From NCBI RefSeq assembly GCF_030813695.1, contig NZ_JAUSVA010000002.1:5518001-5582000 (forward strand): a stretch of DNA of 64,000 bases, in the 5' to 3' direction. A program made the position numbers and the translations under genes. A model generated the notes under the pieces. The model was not told where the DNA came from. It worked only from the letters and a program-made list of their open reading frames with translations, and searched no databases. Shown one piece after another: positions 44,535-52,355 of this stretch; the first letter of the stretch is position 1; each line of letters starts with the position of its first letter. This DNA is from Kitasatospora herbaricolor (GTDB taxonomy: Bacteria; Actinomycetota; Actinomycetes; Streptomycetales; Streptomycetaceae).

Positions 44535-46199
44535 CTACTCCGCCGAGCGCACCCGCAGGCTGGTGATCAGCGGGCCCTCGGTGGTCTCGCGGAAGAAGTC
44601 GTTCCCCTTGTCGTCGACCACGACGAAGGCGGGGAAGTCCACCACCTCGATCCGCCAGACGGCCTCCATGCCCAGCTCGGCGTACTCCAGGACCTCGACC
44701 TTCTTGATGCAGTCCTGGGCGAGGCGGGCGGCGGGGCCGCCGATGGAGCCGAGGTAGAAGCCGCCGTGCTTGGCGCAGGCGTCGGTGACCTGCTTGGAGC
44801 GGTTGCCCTTGGCGAGCATGACCATCGAGCCGCCGGCGGCCTGGAACTGGTCGACGTAGGAGTCCATCCGGCCGGCCGTGGTGGGGCCGAAGGAGCCGGA
44901 GGCGAAGCCCTCGGGGGTCTTGGCGGGGCCCGCGTAGTAGACCGGGTGGTCCTGGAGGTACTTGGGCATGCCCTCGCCCGCGTCCAGCCGCTCCTTGATC
45001 TTGGCGTGCGCGATGTCGCGGGCGACCACGAGCGTGCCGGTGAGCGAAAGGCGGGTCTTCACCGGGTACTTGGAGAGTTCGCTGCGGATGGCGGACATCG
45101 GCTGGTCGAGGTCGATCCGCACCACGTCGTCGTCGAGGTGCTCGTCCGTGGTGTCCGGCAGGTACTTGGCCGGGTCGGTCTCCAACTGCTCCAGGAAGAC
45201 GCCCTCGGCGGTGATCTTGCCGAGCGCCTGGCGGTCGGCGGAGCAGGAGACGGCCATCGCGACGGGCAGCGAGGCGCCGTGCCGCGGGAGGCGGATGACG
45301 CGGACGTCGTGGCAGAAGTACTTGCCGCCGAACTGGGCGCCGATGCCGATCTTCTGGGTGAGCTCGGTGACCTTGGCCTCCAGCTCCAGGTCGCGGAAGC
45401 CGTGGCCGCTGGCGGAGCCGCTGGTGGGCAGCTCGTCCAGGTAGTGGGCCGAGGCGTACTTGGCGGTCTTGAGCGCGAACTCGGCGCTGGTGCCGCCGAC
45501 CACGATCGCCAGGTGGTACGGCGGGCAGGCCGCGGTGCCGAGCGAACGGATCTTCTGCTCCAGGAAGTTGAGCATCGAGGCCTCGTTGAGGATGGCCTTG
45601 GTCTCCTGGTACAGGTACGACTTGTTGGCGCTGCCGCCGCCCTTCGCCATGAACAGGAACTTGTACGCGTCGCCGTCGGTGGCGTACAGCTCGATCTGGG
45701 CGGGCAGGTTGCTGCCGGTGTTCTTCTCGTCCCACATGGTCAGCGGGGCCATCTGCGAGTACCGCAGGTTGAGCTTGGTGTAAGCGTCGAAGACACCGCC
45801 GGCGATGGCGGCCTCGTCGCGGCCCTCGGTGAGGACGTTCTGGCCGCGCTTGCCCATGACGATCGCGGTGCCGGTGTCCTGGCACATCGGCAGGATGCCG
45901 CCGGCCGAGATGTTGACGTTCTTCAGCAGGTCCAGCGCGACGAAGCGGTCGTTGGGGCTGGCCTCGGGGTCGTCCAGGATGCGGCGCAGCTGGGCGAGGT
46001 GCGCGGGGCGCAGGTAGTGCGAGATGTCGTGCATCGCCTCGGCGGTGAGCAGCCGCAGGGCCTCGGGCTCGACCTTGAGGAAGCGGCGGCCGCCGGCCTC
46101 GAAGGTGGAGACGCCCTCGGAGGTGATCTTCCGGTAGGGCGTGGGGTCCGCACCGAGGGGGAGCAGGTCGGTGTAGTCGAAGTCTGGCGTGGGAGCCAT
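44535..46199 (-). CDS. Class I (Fe-S) fumarate hydratase
   Basis: 554-aa single-chain class I fumarase of the TCA cycle, interconverting fumarate and malate. The [4Fe-4S] ligand cysteines fit GILPMCQDTGTA, GTAACPPYHLA and VAMAVSCSADRQALG; the C-terminal beta domain has GPTTAGRMDSYVDQF and GNRSKQVTDACAKHGGFYL. Class I enzymes are oxygen-sensitive, unlike FumC. ATG at 46199 follows AAGGACCG. The upstream frame to 46268 is not used. In S. coelicolor the same position carries a fumarase. Confidence 0.93.
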   Translation of the reverse strand: MAPTPDFDYTDLLPLGADPTPYRKITSEGVSTFEAGGRRFLKVEPEALRLLTAEAMHDISHYLRPAHLAQLRRILDDPEASPNDRFVALDLLKNVNISAGGILPMCQDTGTAIVMGKRGQNVLTEGRDEAAIAGGVFDAYTKLNLRYSQMAPLTMWDEKNTGSNLPAQIELYATDGDAYKFLFMAKGGGSANKSYLYQETKAILNEASMLNFLEQKIRSLGTAACPPYHLAIVVGGTSAEFALKTAKYASAHYLDELPTSGSASGHGFRDLELEAKVTELTQKIGIGAQFGGKYFCHDVRVIRLPRHGASLPVAMAVSCSADRQALGKITAEGVFLEQLETDPAKYLPDTTDEHLDDDVVRIDLDQPMSAIRSELSKYPVKTRLSLTGTLVVARDIAHAKIKERLDAGEGMPKYLQDHPVYYAGPAKTPEGFASGSFGPTTAGRMDSYVDQFQAAGGSMVMLAKGNRSKQVTDACAKHGGFYLGSIGGPAARLAQDCIKKVEVLEYAELGMEAVWRIEVVDFPAFVVVDDKGNDFFRETTEGPLITSLRVRSAE

Positions 46200-46348
46200 G
46201 GGGGCGGTCCTTAGGGTGATCCGGCTGCGGCGGCGAAGCACCCTCAAGGGTAGGCGGCGGAGGAACACCGCACGCGCACAGGTCCGCCTGCGTGACGGGA
46301 GTCACGCGGAACCGGGGGAACTGCCGTTCGGGAGCGGCCCGTGGTGAC

Positions 46349-46354
46349 TAGTCT
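46349..46354 (+). promoter_or_regulatory. -10 element of a leaderless DUF1707 transcript
   Basis: TAGTCT six bases before the GTG at 46361, with no ribosome site between; spacing fits transcription starting at the start codon. Confidence 0.45.
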
Positions 46355-46360
46355 TTCCCC

Positions 46361-47104
46361 GTGGACAACTCGCCGTCGCAGGACGACCAGCCGCAGGACG
46401 ACCAGGGGCACGCGCCCGTACCGATGACCAAGCCCGAGCCCGTGCGCGCACCCGCGCGGACCGACGCCGGCGCCCCGGTGGCGGAGGCGGAGATGCGCGC
46501 CTCGGACGCCGACCGCGAGCGGGTCGCCGAGCTGCTCCGCGACGCCTACGCGGAGGGCCGGCTGAACGTCGACGAGCACGCCGAGCGGATCGAGGCGGCG
46601 TACGGGGCGAAGACCCTGGGCGAGCTGGCGCCGCTGACCCGGGACCTGCCCGCGCACGGGTCGATCTCCTTCGAGAAGCCCCCGCTGGGCGCTCCGGTGC
46701 CCGTGCCGCGGCCGCCGGCCCGGCAGGAGGCGCCGACGATGCTGGCGGTCTTCGGCGGGGCGTCCCGCAAGGGCCGCTGGCGGGTCGGCTCGCACCTGCG
46801 CGCGGTCGCGGTGTTCGGCGGGATCGAGATCGACCTCACGGACGCGGTGTTCGAGTCGCCCGAGGTGGTGATCGAGGTGGCCGCGGTGTTCGGCGGGGTC
46901 GAGATCAAGGTGCCGGAGAACGTCAGCCTGCACGGCGGCGGGGTGGGCATCTTCGGCGGCTTCGACGTGAAGGAGCAGACGGCGGCCGACCCGTACGCAC
47001 CGGTGGTGCGGGTGAAGGGCGCCGCGGTGTTCGGCGGCTGCGAGGCCAAGCCGCGCAAGGGCAAGAAGCTCAAGGAGTGGGTGCGCAAGCAGCTCGGCAC
47101 CTGA
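46361..47104 (+). CDS. DUF1707 / LiaF-like domain protein
   Basis: 247-aa protein. Residues about 45-95 form a DUF1707 domain (MRASDADRERVAELLRDAYA, GRLNVDEHAERIEAAY), and about 125-225 a LiaF-like 'cell wall-active antibiotics response' beta domain with repeated AVFGG motifs (AVFGGASRKGRWRVG, AVFGGIEIDLTD, AVFGGVEIKVPEN, GIFGGFDVKE, AVFGGCEAKP). No membrane span, so probably a soluble or membrane-associated stress protein. The GTG at 46361 lacks a ribosome site but lies six bases after a -10-like TAGTCT, typical of leaderless transcripts. Confidence 0.85.
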   Translation: MDNSPSQDDQPQDDQGHAPVPMTKPEPVRAPARTDAGAPVAEAEMRASDADRERVAELLRDAYAEGRLNVDEHAERIEAAYGAKTLGELAPLTRDLPAHGSISFEKPPLGAPVPVPRPPARQEAPTMLAVFGGASRKGRWRVGSHLRAVAVFGGIEIDLTDAVFESPEVVIEVAAVFGGVEIKVPENVSLHGGGVGIFGGFDVKEQTAADPYAPVVRVKGAAVFGGCEAKPRKGKKLKEWVRKQLGT

Positions 47105-47543
47105 GCCGGCCCTGCCTCCCGGCGCGCGTCGGCGGACGATCGGGCCGCAGCGGGACGGCGCCGGCGGGGGCGCCGGCGGGAACAGGGCAGCGGGGCAGGA
47201 CGGGAACGGGACGGCAGGACCGGAGCAGGGCGGCAGGACGGGACGCGGCGGGGGCGGCGCGGCGGTGGGGGAACCCCGCCGTCCGCCCCCGCCGTCCGTA
47301 CTCTCCGTCAACTCTCCGTCAACTCCCCGGCAGGCACTCGACATTGCGTCGAGTGCACTCCGTAGTCAGTTGCGTGCGGTGTGCATGAATCCGGATGGGG
47401 CGGGGTAGTTCCTCACGCACATCGTTTCTTGTACGGCTGTGACACCGGAGGCGGCCTGGGCCGGCCCCCGGGGGGTGTGGCACGGGGCAGCCGGGCAGGG
47501 ACGCGAGCCTTCCCCCGAGACTGAGCCTCGTCAGGAGTACGCC
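47105..47543. other. Intergenic region with wblI promoter signals
   Basis: 439 bases. The first 170 are purine-rich GC repeats without genes. CTCTCCGTCAA is repeated in tandem at about 47301-47322. An inverted repeat GCACTCGAC (47334-47342) / GTCGAGTGC (47348-47356) with a 5-base centre follows, about 190 bases before the wblI start; it is a good candidate operator. No terminator after the DUF1707 gene is evident. Confidence 0.5.
47334..47356. promoter_or_regulatory. Inverted repeat upstream of wblI
   Basis: Nine-base perfect arms GCACTCGAC and GTCGAGTGC around ATTGC. AT-richer promoter-like sequence follows it, so it may bind a developmental regulator of wblI; the protein is unknown. Confidence 0.45.
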
Positions 47544-47924
47544 GTGCTGCATCCGATCGAGTCCCGCACCATTCGTCCTGTCGCCGCCGCGCCGCAGCCC
47601 GCGCCGTCGCCGTCGCACGACGAGGACAACCCCTGGCACACGGGCGCCGCCTGCTGCCGGGACGAGGCGGGGCTGTTCTTCGCACCGTCCAAGGAGCCGA
47701 CGGCGGCCCGGCTGGCCCGCGAGGAGCAGGCGAAGCGGGTCTGTGCCCGCTGCCCCGTCCTGCTGGAGTGCCGCGAGCACGCGCTGGTCCAGCCGGAGCC
47801 GTACGGGGTGTGGGGCGGCCTGACGGCCGCCGAGCGCCGGGTGGTGCTGGCCCGCCGGCGCCGCCGGGACGTGGAGCTCCGCGAAGCCGCCCGGGTGCCG
47901 GCCACCCGCCGGATAGCGGGCTGA
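47544..47924 (+). CDS. wblI: WhiB-family iron-sulphur transcription factor (WblI position)
   Basis: 126-aa Wbl protein. The [4Fe-4S] cysteines are C37 or C38 in GAACCRDE, then C67, C70 and C76 (VCARCPVLLEC); the G[IV]WGG turn is PYGVWGG (residues 87-92) followed by a basic C-terminus (RRVVLARRRRRDVEL). Wbl proteins bind sigma factors and control development or stress. GTG at 47544 follows CAGGAG. The symbol rests on position next to glpX, where wblI lies in S. coelicolor, not on sequence alone. The preceding frame from 47439 is untranslated. Confidence 0.85.
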   Translation: MLHPIESRTIRPVAAAPQPAPSPSHDEDNPWHTGAACCRDEAGLFFAPSKEPTAARLAREEQAKRVCARCPVLLECREHALVQPEPYGVWGGLTAAERRVVLARRRRRDVELREAARVPATRRIAG

Positions 47925-48021
47925 GCGGGACCGCCCGGCTGGGCCGGGCCCGGAGCGCGACGGTCGGGACGCAGTGGCCGCGGGGCCGGACGGGGAGGGG
48001 TCGAAGACCGGTACGGAGACG

Positions 48022-48062
48022 GCAGCGGCCTCGGCGGAGGGGGATTCCGCCGAGGCCGCTGC
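48022..48062. terminator. Terminator between wblI and glpX
   Basis: Perfect 17-bp stem (48022-48038 with 48046-48062), seven-base loop, between convergent genes. Confidence 0.82.
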
Positions 48063-48134
48063 TCACGTTCTGTCAGGACTCTCGTCCCGGTCCGGACTCC
48101 GGTCCGTGACCCCGGGCGCCGTCGGTCCGTCCGG

Positions 48135-49190
48135 TCAGTTCGCGCGGTCGAAGTCGATCGCGCTGTAGGCCCGCAGCTTCGAGAGCTTGTGGGTGGAGTG
48201 GATCTCCCGGATGGTGCCGCTCTTGGAGCGCATCACCAGCGAGCTGGTGGTGGCGGTCTCCTGGCGGTAGTGCACACCGCGCAGCAGCTCGCCGTCGGTG
48301 ATGCCGGTCGCCACGAAGAACACGTTCTCGCCGCTGACCAGGTCGTTCGTGGTGAGCACCCGGTCCAGGTCGTGCCCGGCGTCGAGGGCCTTCTGCCGCT
48401 CGGCGTCGTCCTTGGGCCACAGTCGGCCCTGGATGACCCCGCCCATGCACTTCATCGCGCAGGCCGCAATGATGCCCTCGGGGGTGCCGCCGATGCCCAG
48501 CAGCAGGTCCACGCCGGTGCCCTCGCGGGCGGTCATGATGGCGCCGGCCACGTCGCCGTCCGAGATGAACTTGATCCGGGCGCCGGCCTCGCGGACCTGG
48601 CGGACCAGGTCGTCGTGGCGGGGGCGGTCCAGGATCATCACGGTGACGTCCTCGACGGCGCTGCCCTTGGCCTTGGCGACCCGGCGGATGTTGACGGCAG
48701 GCGGGGCGGTGATGTCGACGAACTCGGCGGCCTCGGGGCCGGCGACGAGCTTGTCCATGTAGAACACGGCGCTCGGGTCGAACATGGTGCCGCGGTCGGC
48801 GACGGCCAGCACGGCGACGGCGTTGGCCATGCCCTTGGCGGTCAGGGTGGTCCCGTCGACCGGGTCCACCGCGACGTCGCACTCGGCGCCGGTGCCGTCG
48901 CCGACCCGCTCGCCGTTGTAGAGCATCGGGGCCTCGTCCTTCTCGCCCTCCCCGATGACGACGATGCCGTTCATCGAGACGGTGGAGACGAGGGTGCGCA
49001 TGGCCTTGACCGCGGCGCCGTCGGCGCCGTTCTTGTCGCCCCGGCCGACCCAGCGGCCGGCCGCCATCGCGGCGGCCTCCGTGACCCGGACGAGTTCGAG
49101 CGCGAGGTTGCGGTCGGGGGCCTCGGGGGCCACCTCGAGAGACTGCGGGAGGGTGTTCGGGAAGTTGCTGTGTACCGCGTGCGTGGTCAT
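48135..49190 (-). CDS. glpX: Class II fructose-1,6-bisphosphatase
   Basis: 351-aa GlpX-type fructose-1,6-bisphosphatase, the gluconeogenic phosphatase of actinobacteria. Metal-binding acidic motifs are VIGEGEKDEAPMLYNGE and AVDPVDGTTLTAKG; others are KFISDGDVAGAI and LLGIGGTPEGIIAACAMKC. ATG at 49190 has AGAGAGG upstream. With pckG in the same window it serves sugar phosphate synthesis on non-sugar carbon. Confidence 0.95.
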   Translation of the reverse strand: MTTHAVHSNFPNTLPQSLEVAPEAPDRNLALELVRVTEAAAMAAGRWVGRGDKNGADGAAVKAMRTLVSTVSMNGIVVIGEGEKDEAPMLYNGERVGDGTGAECDVAVDPVDGTTLTAKGMANAVAVLAVADRGTMFDPSAVFYMDKLVAGPEAAEFVDITAPPAVNIRRVAKAKGSAVEDVTVMILDRPRHDDLVRQVREAGARIKFISDGDVAGAIMTAREGTGVDLLLGIGGTPEGIIAACAMKCMGGVIQGRLWPKDDAERQKALDAGHDLDRVLTTNDLVSGENVFFVATGITDGELLRGVHYRQETATTSSLVMRSKSGTIREIHSTHKLSKLRAYSAIDFDRAN

Positions 49191-49404
49191 CGTCGATACC
49201 TCTCTGTACGCGACGGCCGGTAAGCGCCCGACTACTGCCCGGTCGAACGCCGTGGTGAGGGTGCTGCGATCGTATCTTCCTGCCGGAGCACTGTCTGTGG
49301 CGCGGGTCCCCGCTGCGCCGGCTCCGGGGCGGTATGTCCCTGTTCACCCGTTCGCGGGTACCCCGGGTGCGGGGGCCCCGGGCGCGATGGGTCACCATGT
49401 GGGG

Positions 49405-49938
49405 ATGGCAGGGAAGAGCAGCATGAGGGGCCGGCAGACGGTACGGGACATGGTCCTGTCGATGGTGGCCATCGGTGGTGTGGTCGCGGTCGGGTACGCG
49501 TTCATGCCGCATTCCGAGGGCGACGGCGTGCACGCGGTCGAGTACCGCGCCGCCGCGTCCTCCGCCAAGCGGGACGCGCCGTTCCCGCTGCTGTCGCCGG
49601 AGGGGCTGCCGGAGAGGTGGAAGGCCACCTCGGTGGAGTACCGGGACGGCAGCCGGGCCGGCAACAACGGGCACAACACCTGGCACCTGGGCTTCGTGAC
49701 CCCGTCCGGGCAGTACGCGGCCGTCGAGCAGAGCGACGCGCCGCGCGCGGACGTGCTGGCGGCCATGGTGGCCGGCGGCGAGCCGGACGGCACCGCGACG
49801 GTGGACGGCGCGAGCTGGGACAAGGTCCAGGGCCGCAAGGCCCGGGCGCTGGCCGTCCAGAGCGGCAACGCGACCACGCTGGTGACCGGCACCGCCTCGT
49901 ACGAGGAACTGGAGCAGCTGGCCGACGCGCTGAAGTGA
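49405..49938 (+). CDS. DUF4245 domain-containing membrane protein
   Basis: 177 aa from the ATG at 49405. One N-terminal membrane span (TVRDMVLSMVAIGGVVAVGY) anchors an extracytoplasmic DUF4245 domain: YRAAASSAKRDAPFPLLSPE, WKATSVEYRDGS, WHLGFVTPSGQYAAVEQSDA and LVTGTASYEELEQLADALK. Function unknown; the family is conserved next to glpX in actinobacteria. An ATG at 49423 with GGGAAGAG upstream is an alternative start. Confidence 0.8.
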   Translation: MAGKSSMRGRQTVRDMVLSMVAIGGVVAVGYAFMPHSEGDGVHAVEYRAAASSAKRDAPFPLLSPEGLPERWKATSVEYRDGSRAGNNGHNTWHLGFVTPSGQYAAVEQSDAPRADVLAAMVAGGEPDGTATVDGASWDKVQGRKARALAVQSGNATTLVTGTASYEELEQLADALK

Positions 49939-49964
49939 GGCGCGTGCGCCCGGCGGACCGCAAG

Positions 49965-50014
49965 CCGAAGGGCCCCGGCGGGTCGAGGAGTTTCGACCGG
50001 CCGGGGCCCTTCGG
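49965..50014. terminator. Terminator between the DUF4245 and nitroreductase genes
   Basis: 22-base arms with one mismatch (49965-49986 with 49993-50014), between convergent genes. Confidence 0.82.
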
Positions 50015-50041
50015 TGCGTCCGCCCGGGGGCGGTTGGCGGA

Positions 50042-50653
50042 TCAGACGGTGGTGACGACCTCGTCGTAGGCGAGGCGCGGGGAGCGCGGGAACCAGGCGT
50101 CCTCGGCCGGCTTGCCGATGTTGACCACGGCCAGCACCGAGTGGTCGCCGTCGCCGAAGAACTCCTTGTTCAGCCCGTCGGCGTCGTAGCCGGTCATCGG
50201 GCCCGCGGCGAAGCCGGCGGCGCGCACGCCGATGATGAAGTAGGCGGCCTGCAGGGCGCCGTTGAGCAGGGCGGAGGACTCACGCACCGGGCGCTCGGAG
50301 AAGAACATGTCCTTGGCCTGCGGGAAGTGCGGGAGCTGCGAGGGGAGCTCCTCGTGGAACTCGTTGTCGGCGGCCAGGATGGCGACCAGCGGGGCGCTCG
50401 CGGTCTTGGGCTTGTTGCCGTCCGCCATGTGCTTGACGAGGCGCTCGCGGCCCTCGGCCGAGCGGACCAGGACGATGCGCAGCGGCTGCTGGTTGAACGC
50501 GGTCGGGCCGTACTTCACCAGGTCGTAGACGGCCTGGATCTGCTCGTCGCTGACCGGCTCGTCGGTGAAGGTGTTGGCCGTGCGGGCCTCGCGGAAGAGG
50601 AGGTCCTGGGCGGCGGCGTCGAGCACCAGAGCGTCGTTGGCTGCAGTCGTCAT
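50042..50653 (-). CDS. Nitroreductase family protein (malonic semialdehyde reductase-like)
   Basis: 203-aa FMN-dependent oxidoreductase of the RutE/HadB-like nitroreductase subgroup: FREARTANTFTDEPVSDEQ, KYGPTAFNQQPLRIVLVRS, LNGALQAAYFIIGVRAAGFA and GPMTGYDADGLNKEFF. The NADPH substrate is unknown; members reduce malonic semialdehyde, nitro compounds or quinones. ATG at 50653 follows GAGGTG. A motif upstream (50709-50734) may be its operator. Confidence 0.87.
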   Translation of the reverse strand: MTTAANDALVLDAAAQDLLFREARTANTFTDEPVSDEQIQAVYDLVKYGPTAFNQQPLRIVLVRSAEGRERLVKHMADGNKPKTASAPLVAILAADNEFHEELPSQLPHFPQAKDMFFSERPVRESSALLNGALQAAYFIIGVRAAGFAAGPMTGYDADGLNKEFFGDGDHSVLAVVNIGKPAEDAWFPRSPRLAYDEVVTTV

Positions 50654-50708
50654 GCTTGTGCACCTCATGCTGAGCGGTATGGGGGGTCGGCCGGGGAGCC
50701 GATCACCC

Positions 50709-50734
50709 GTTGACAACATGAGTGAACATTCAAC
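50709..50734. promoter_or_regulatory. Inverted-repeat region upstream of the nitroreductase gene
   Basis: GTTGA (50709-50713) and TCAAC (50730-50734) enclose the near-palindrome TGAACATTCA (50723-50732). The AT-rich motif in a GC-rich setting, 56-81 bases before the start codon, suggests a redox- or drug-responsive operator (MarR/HxlR type), unproven. Confidence 0.4.
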
Positions 50735-50776
50735 TGTTCCCCGGGGTGATGTGACACGTGTCACTCCGCTTCCCGG

Positions 50777-51031
50777 TCACCCCTGGTCGGCGGCCTCCTC
50801 GGCGGCCAGCGCCGCGTCGAGCCTGGCCCGGGCGCCGTCCAGCCAGCGCTGGCAGACCTTCGCCAGCTGCTCCCCGCGCTCCCAGAGGGCCAGCGACTCC
50901 TCCAGCGACGTCCCGCCGGTCTCCAGCTGCCGGACGACCTCCAGCAGCGCGTCCCGGGCGTGCTCGTACCCGAGAGCGTCGTCGGCCGTCCGCGGCTGCC
51001 CGCTCTCCTGCTGGTTCTCCTGGTCTGCCAT
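50777..51031 (-). CDS. xseB: Exodeoxyribonuclease VII small subunit
   Basis: 84-aa XseB, the small helical subunit that assembles with XseA to degrade single-stranded DNA. The typical core is YEHARDALLEVVRQLETGGT SLEESLALWERGE, with a following second helix (KVCQRWLDGARARLDAAL). It lies 96 bases downstream of xseA. There is no ribosome site; TAGGCT lies six bases before the ATG, fitting a leaderless transcript. Confidence 0.93.
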   Translation of the reverse strand: MADQENQQESGQPRTADDALGYEHARDALLEVVRQLETGGTSLEESLALWERGEQLAKVCQRWLDGARARLDAALAAEEAADQG

Positions 51032-51037
51032 GGGGCC

Positions 51038-51043
51038 AGCCTA
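51038..51043 (-). promoter_or_regulatory. -10 element of a leaderless xseB transcript
   Basis: TAGGCT on the minus strand ends six bases before the xseB ATG (51031), with no ribosome site between. Confidence 0.4.
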
Positions 51044-51127
51044 GGGGGCGGGGCCGACAGAACGGCCGCCGCGCCGGGCACCCGGCCGCGCCGGCGGCGA
51101 ACCGACGGTGCGCCGCCCGGGGGCGGG

Positions 51128-52342
51128 TCAGCCCTCCGGGTCGACCGTCACCCCGAAGCCGCCGGCCGCCACCCGGGCGTGCAGCGCGTCGCCCGCCGCG
51201 ACCTGGGCCGGATCGGTCACCACCGTGCCGTCCGCCCGCTGCAGCACGGCGTACCCGCGCTCCAGCGTGGCGGCCGGCGAGAGCGCCACCACCCGGGCCA
51301 GGGTGTGCCCGAGGTCCGACTCGGCGGCGTCCAGCCGGTGGCCGAGGGTGCGCCGGGCGCGCTCCAGCATGGCCGTCACCTCGTGCGTACGCCCGTCCAG
51401 CATCCGCTGCGGCGCGGCCAGCACCGGGCGGCTGCGCACGCCGTCCAGGCCGTGCTGCTCGCGCTCGACCCGGCCGGTGACCTGGCGCCGGGCCCGGTCG
51501 CGCAGCTGGCGGACCTTGGCCAGCTCCTCGCCGACGTCCGGCACCACCCGCTTGGCGGCGTCGGTGGGGGTCGAGGCCCGCAGGTCGGCGACGAAGTCCA
51601 GCAGCGGCTGGTCCGGCTCGTGGCCGATCGCGCTCACCACCGGCGTCCGGGCGGCCGCGACCAGCCGCACCAGCTGCTCGTCCGAGAACGGCAGCAGGTC
51701 CTCCACGCTGCCGCCGCCGCGGGCCACGATGATCACGTCCACCTCGGGGTGCTCGTCCAGCTGCCGGACCGCCGCCGACACCTGCGCCACCGCGGCGGCG
51801 CCCTGCACCGGGACGTTGCGGACCTCGAACCGGACGGCCGGCCAGCGCCGCCGGGCGTTCTCCAGGACGTCCCGCTCGGCCGCCGAGCCCCGCCCGGTGA
51901 CCAGGCCGACGCACTGCGGCAGGAACGGCAGCGGGCGCTTGCGGTCGGCCGCGAACAGGCCCTCGGCGGCGAGCCTGCGCTTGAGCTGCTCCAGCCGGGC
52001 GAGCAGCTCGCCCAGCCCGACCAGCCGGATCTCGCCCGCCCGCAGCGACAGCGTCCCGCGCGCGCCGTACCACTCGGGCTTGGCGTGCACGAGGACCCGG
52101 GAGCCCTCCTGCACCACGTCCGCGACCTGCTCGAAGACGGCCCGGAAGCAGGTGACGGTCAGCGAGACGTCCCGCTCCGGGTCGCGCAGGGTCAGGAACA
52201 CCACACCCGCGCCCGGGCGGCGGCTCAGCTGGGTGATCTGGCCCTCGACCCAGACCGCGCCGAGGCGCTCGATCCAGCTGCCGATCAGCGCGGATACCTT
52301 GCCGACCGGGATCGGGGCTTCGGGTGAGCTGGTGTTGGCCAT
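51128..52342 (-). CDS. xseA: Exodeoxyribonuclease VII large subunit
   Basis: 404-aa XseA, catalytic subunit of exonuclease VII. An N-terminal OB-fold (residues about 15-110: WVEGQITQLSRRPGAGVVFL, SRVLVHAKPEWYGARGTLSL) is followed by the nuclease core with VGLVTGRGSAAERDVLENAR, the key IIVARGGGSVEDLLPFSDE and AIGHEPDQPLLDFVADLRAS TPTDAA. C-terminal helices bind XseB. Directly downstream (minus strand) is xseB; no ribosome site, but TAGCCT lies seven bases upstream of the ATG. Confidence 0.95.
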   Translation of the reverse strand: MANTSSPEAPIPVGKVSALIGSWIERLGAVWVEGQITQLSRRPGAGVVFLTLRDPERDVSLTVTCFRAVFEQVADVVQEGSRVLVHAKPEWYGARGTLSLRAGEIRLVGLGELLARLEQLKRRLAAEGLFAADRKRPLPFLPQCVGLVTGRGSAAERDVLENARRRWPAVRFEVRNVPVQGAAAVAQVSAAVRQLDEHPEVDVIIVARGGGSVEDLLPFSDEQLVRLVAAARTPVVSAIGHEPDQPLLDFVADLRASTPTDAAKRVVPDVGEELAKVRQLRDRARRQVTGRVEREQHGLDGVRSRPVLAAPQRMLDGRTHEVTAMLERARRTLGHRLDAAESDLGHTLARVVALSPAATLERGYAVLQRADGTVVTDPAQVAAGDALHARVAAGGFGVTVDPEG

Positions 52343-52349
52343 ACCGACG

Positions 52350-52355
52350 AGGCTA
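52350..52355 (-). promoter_or_regulatory. -10 element of a leaderless xseA transcript
   Basis: TAGCCT on the minus strand lies seven bases before the xseA ATG (52342), with no ribosome site between. Confidence 0.4.
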
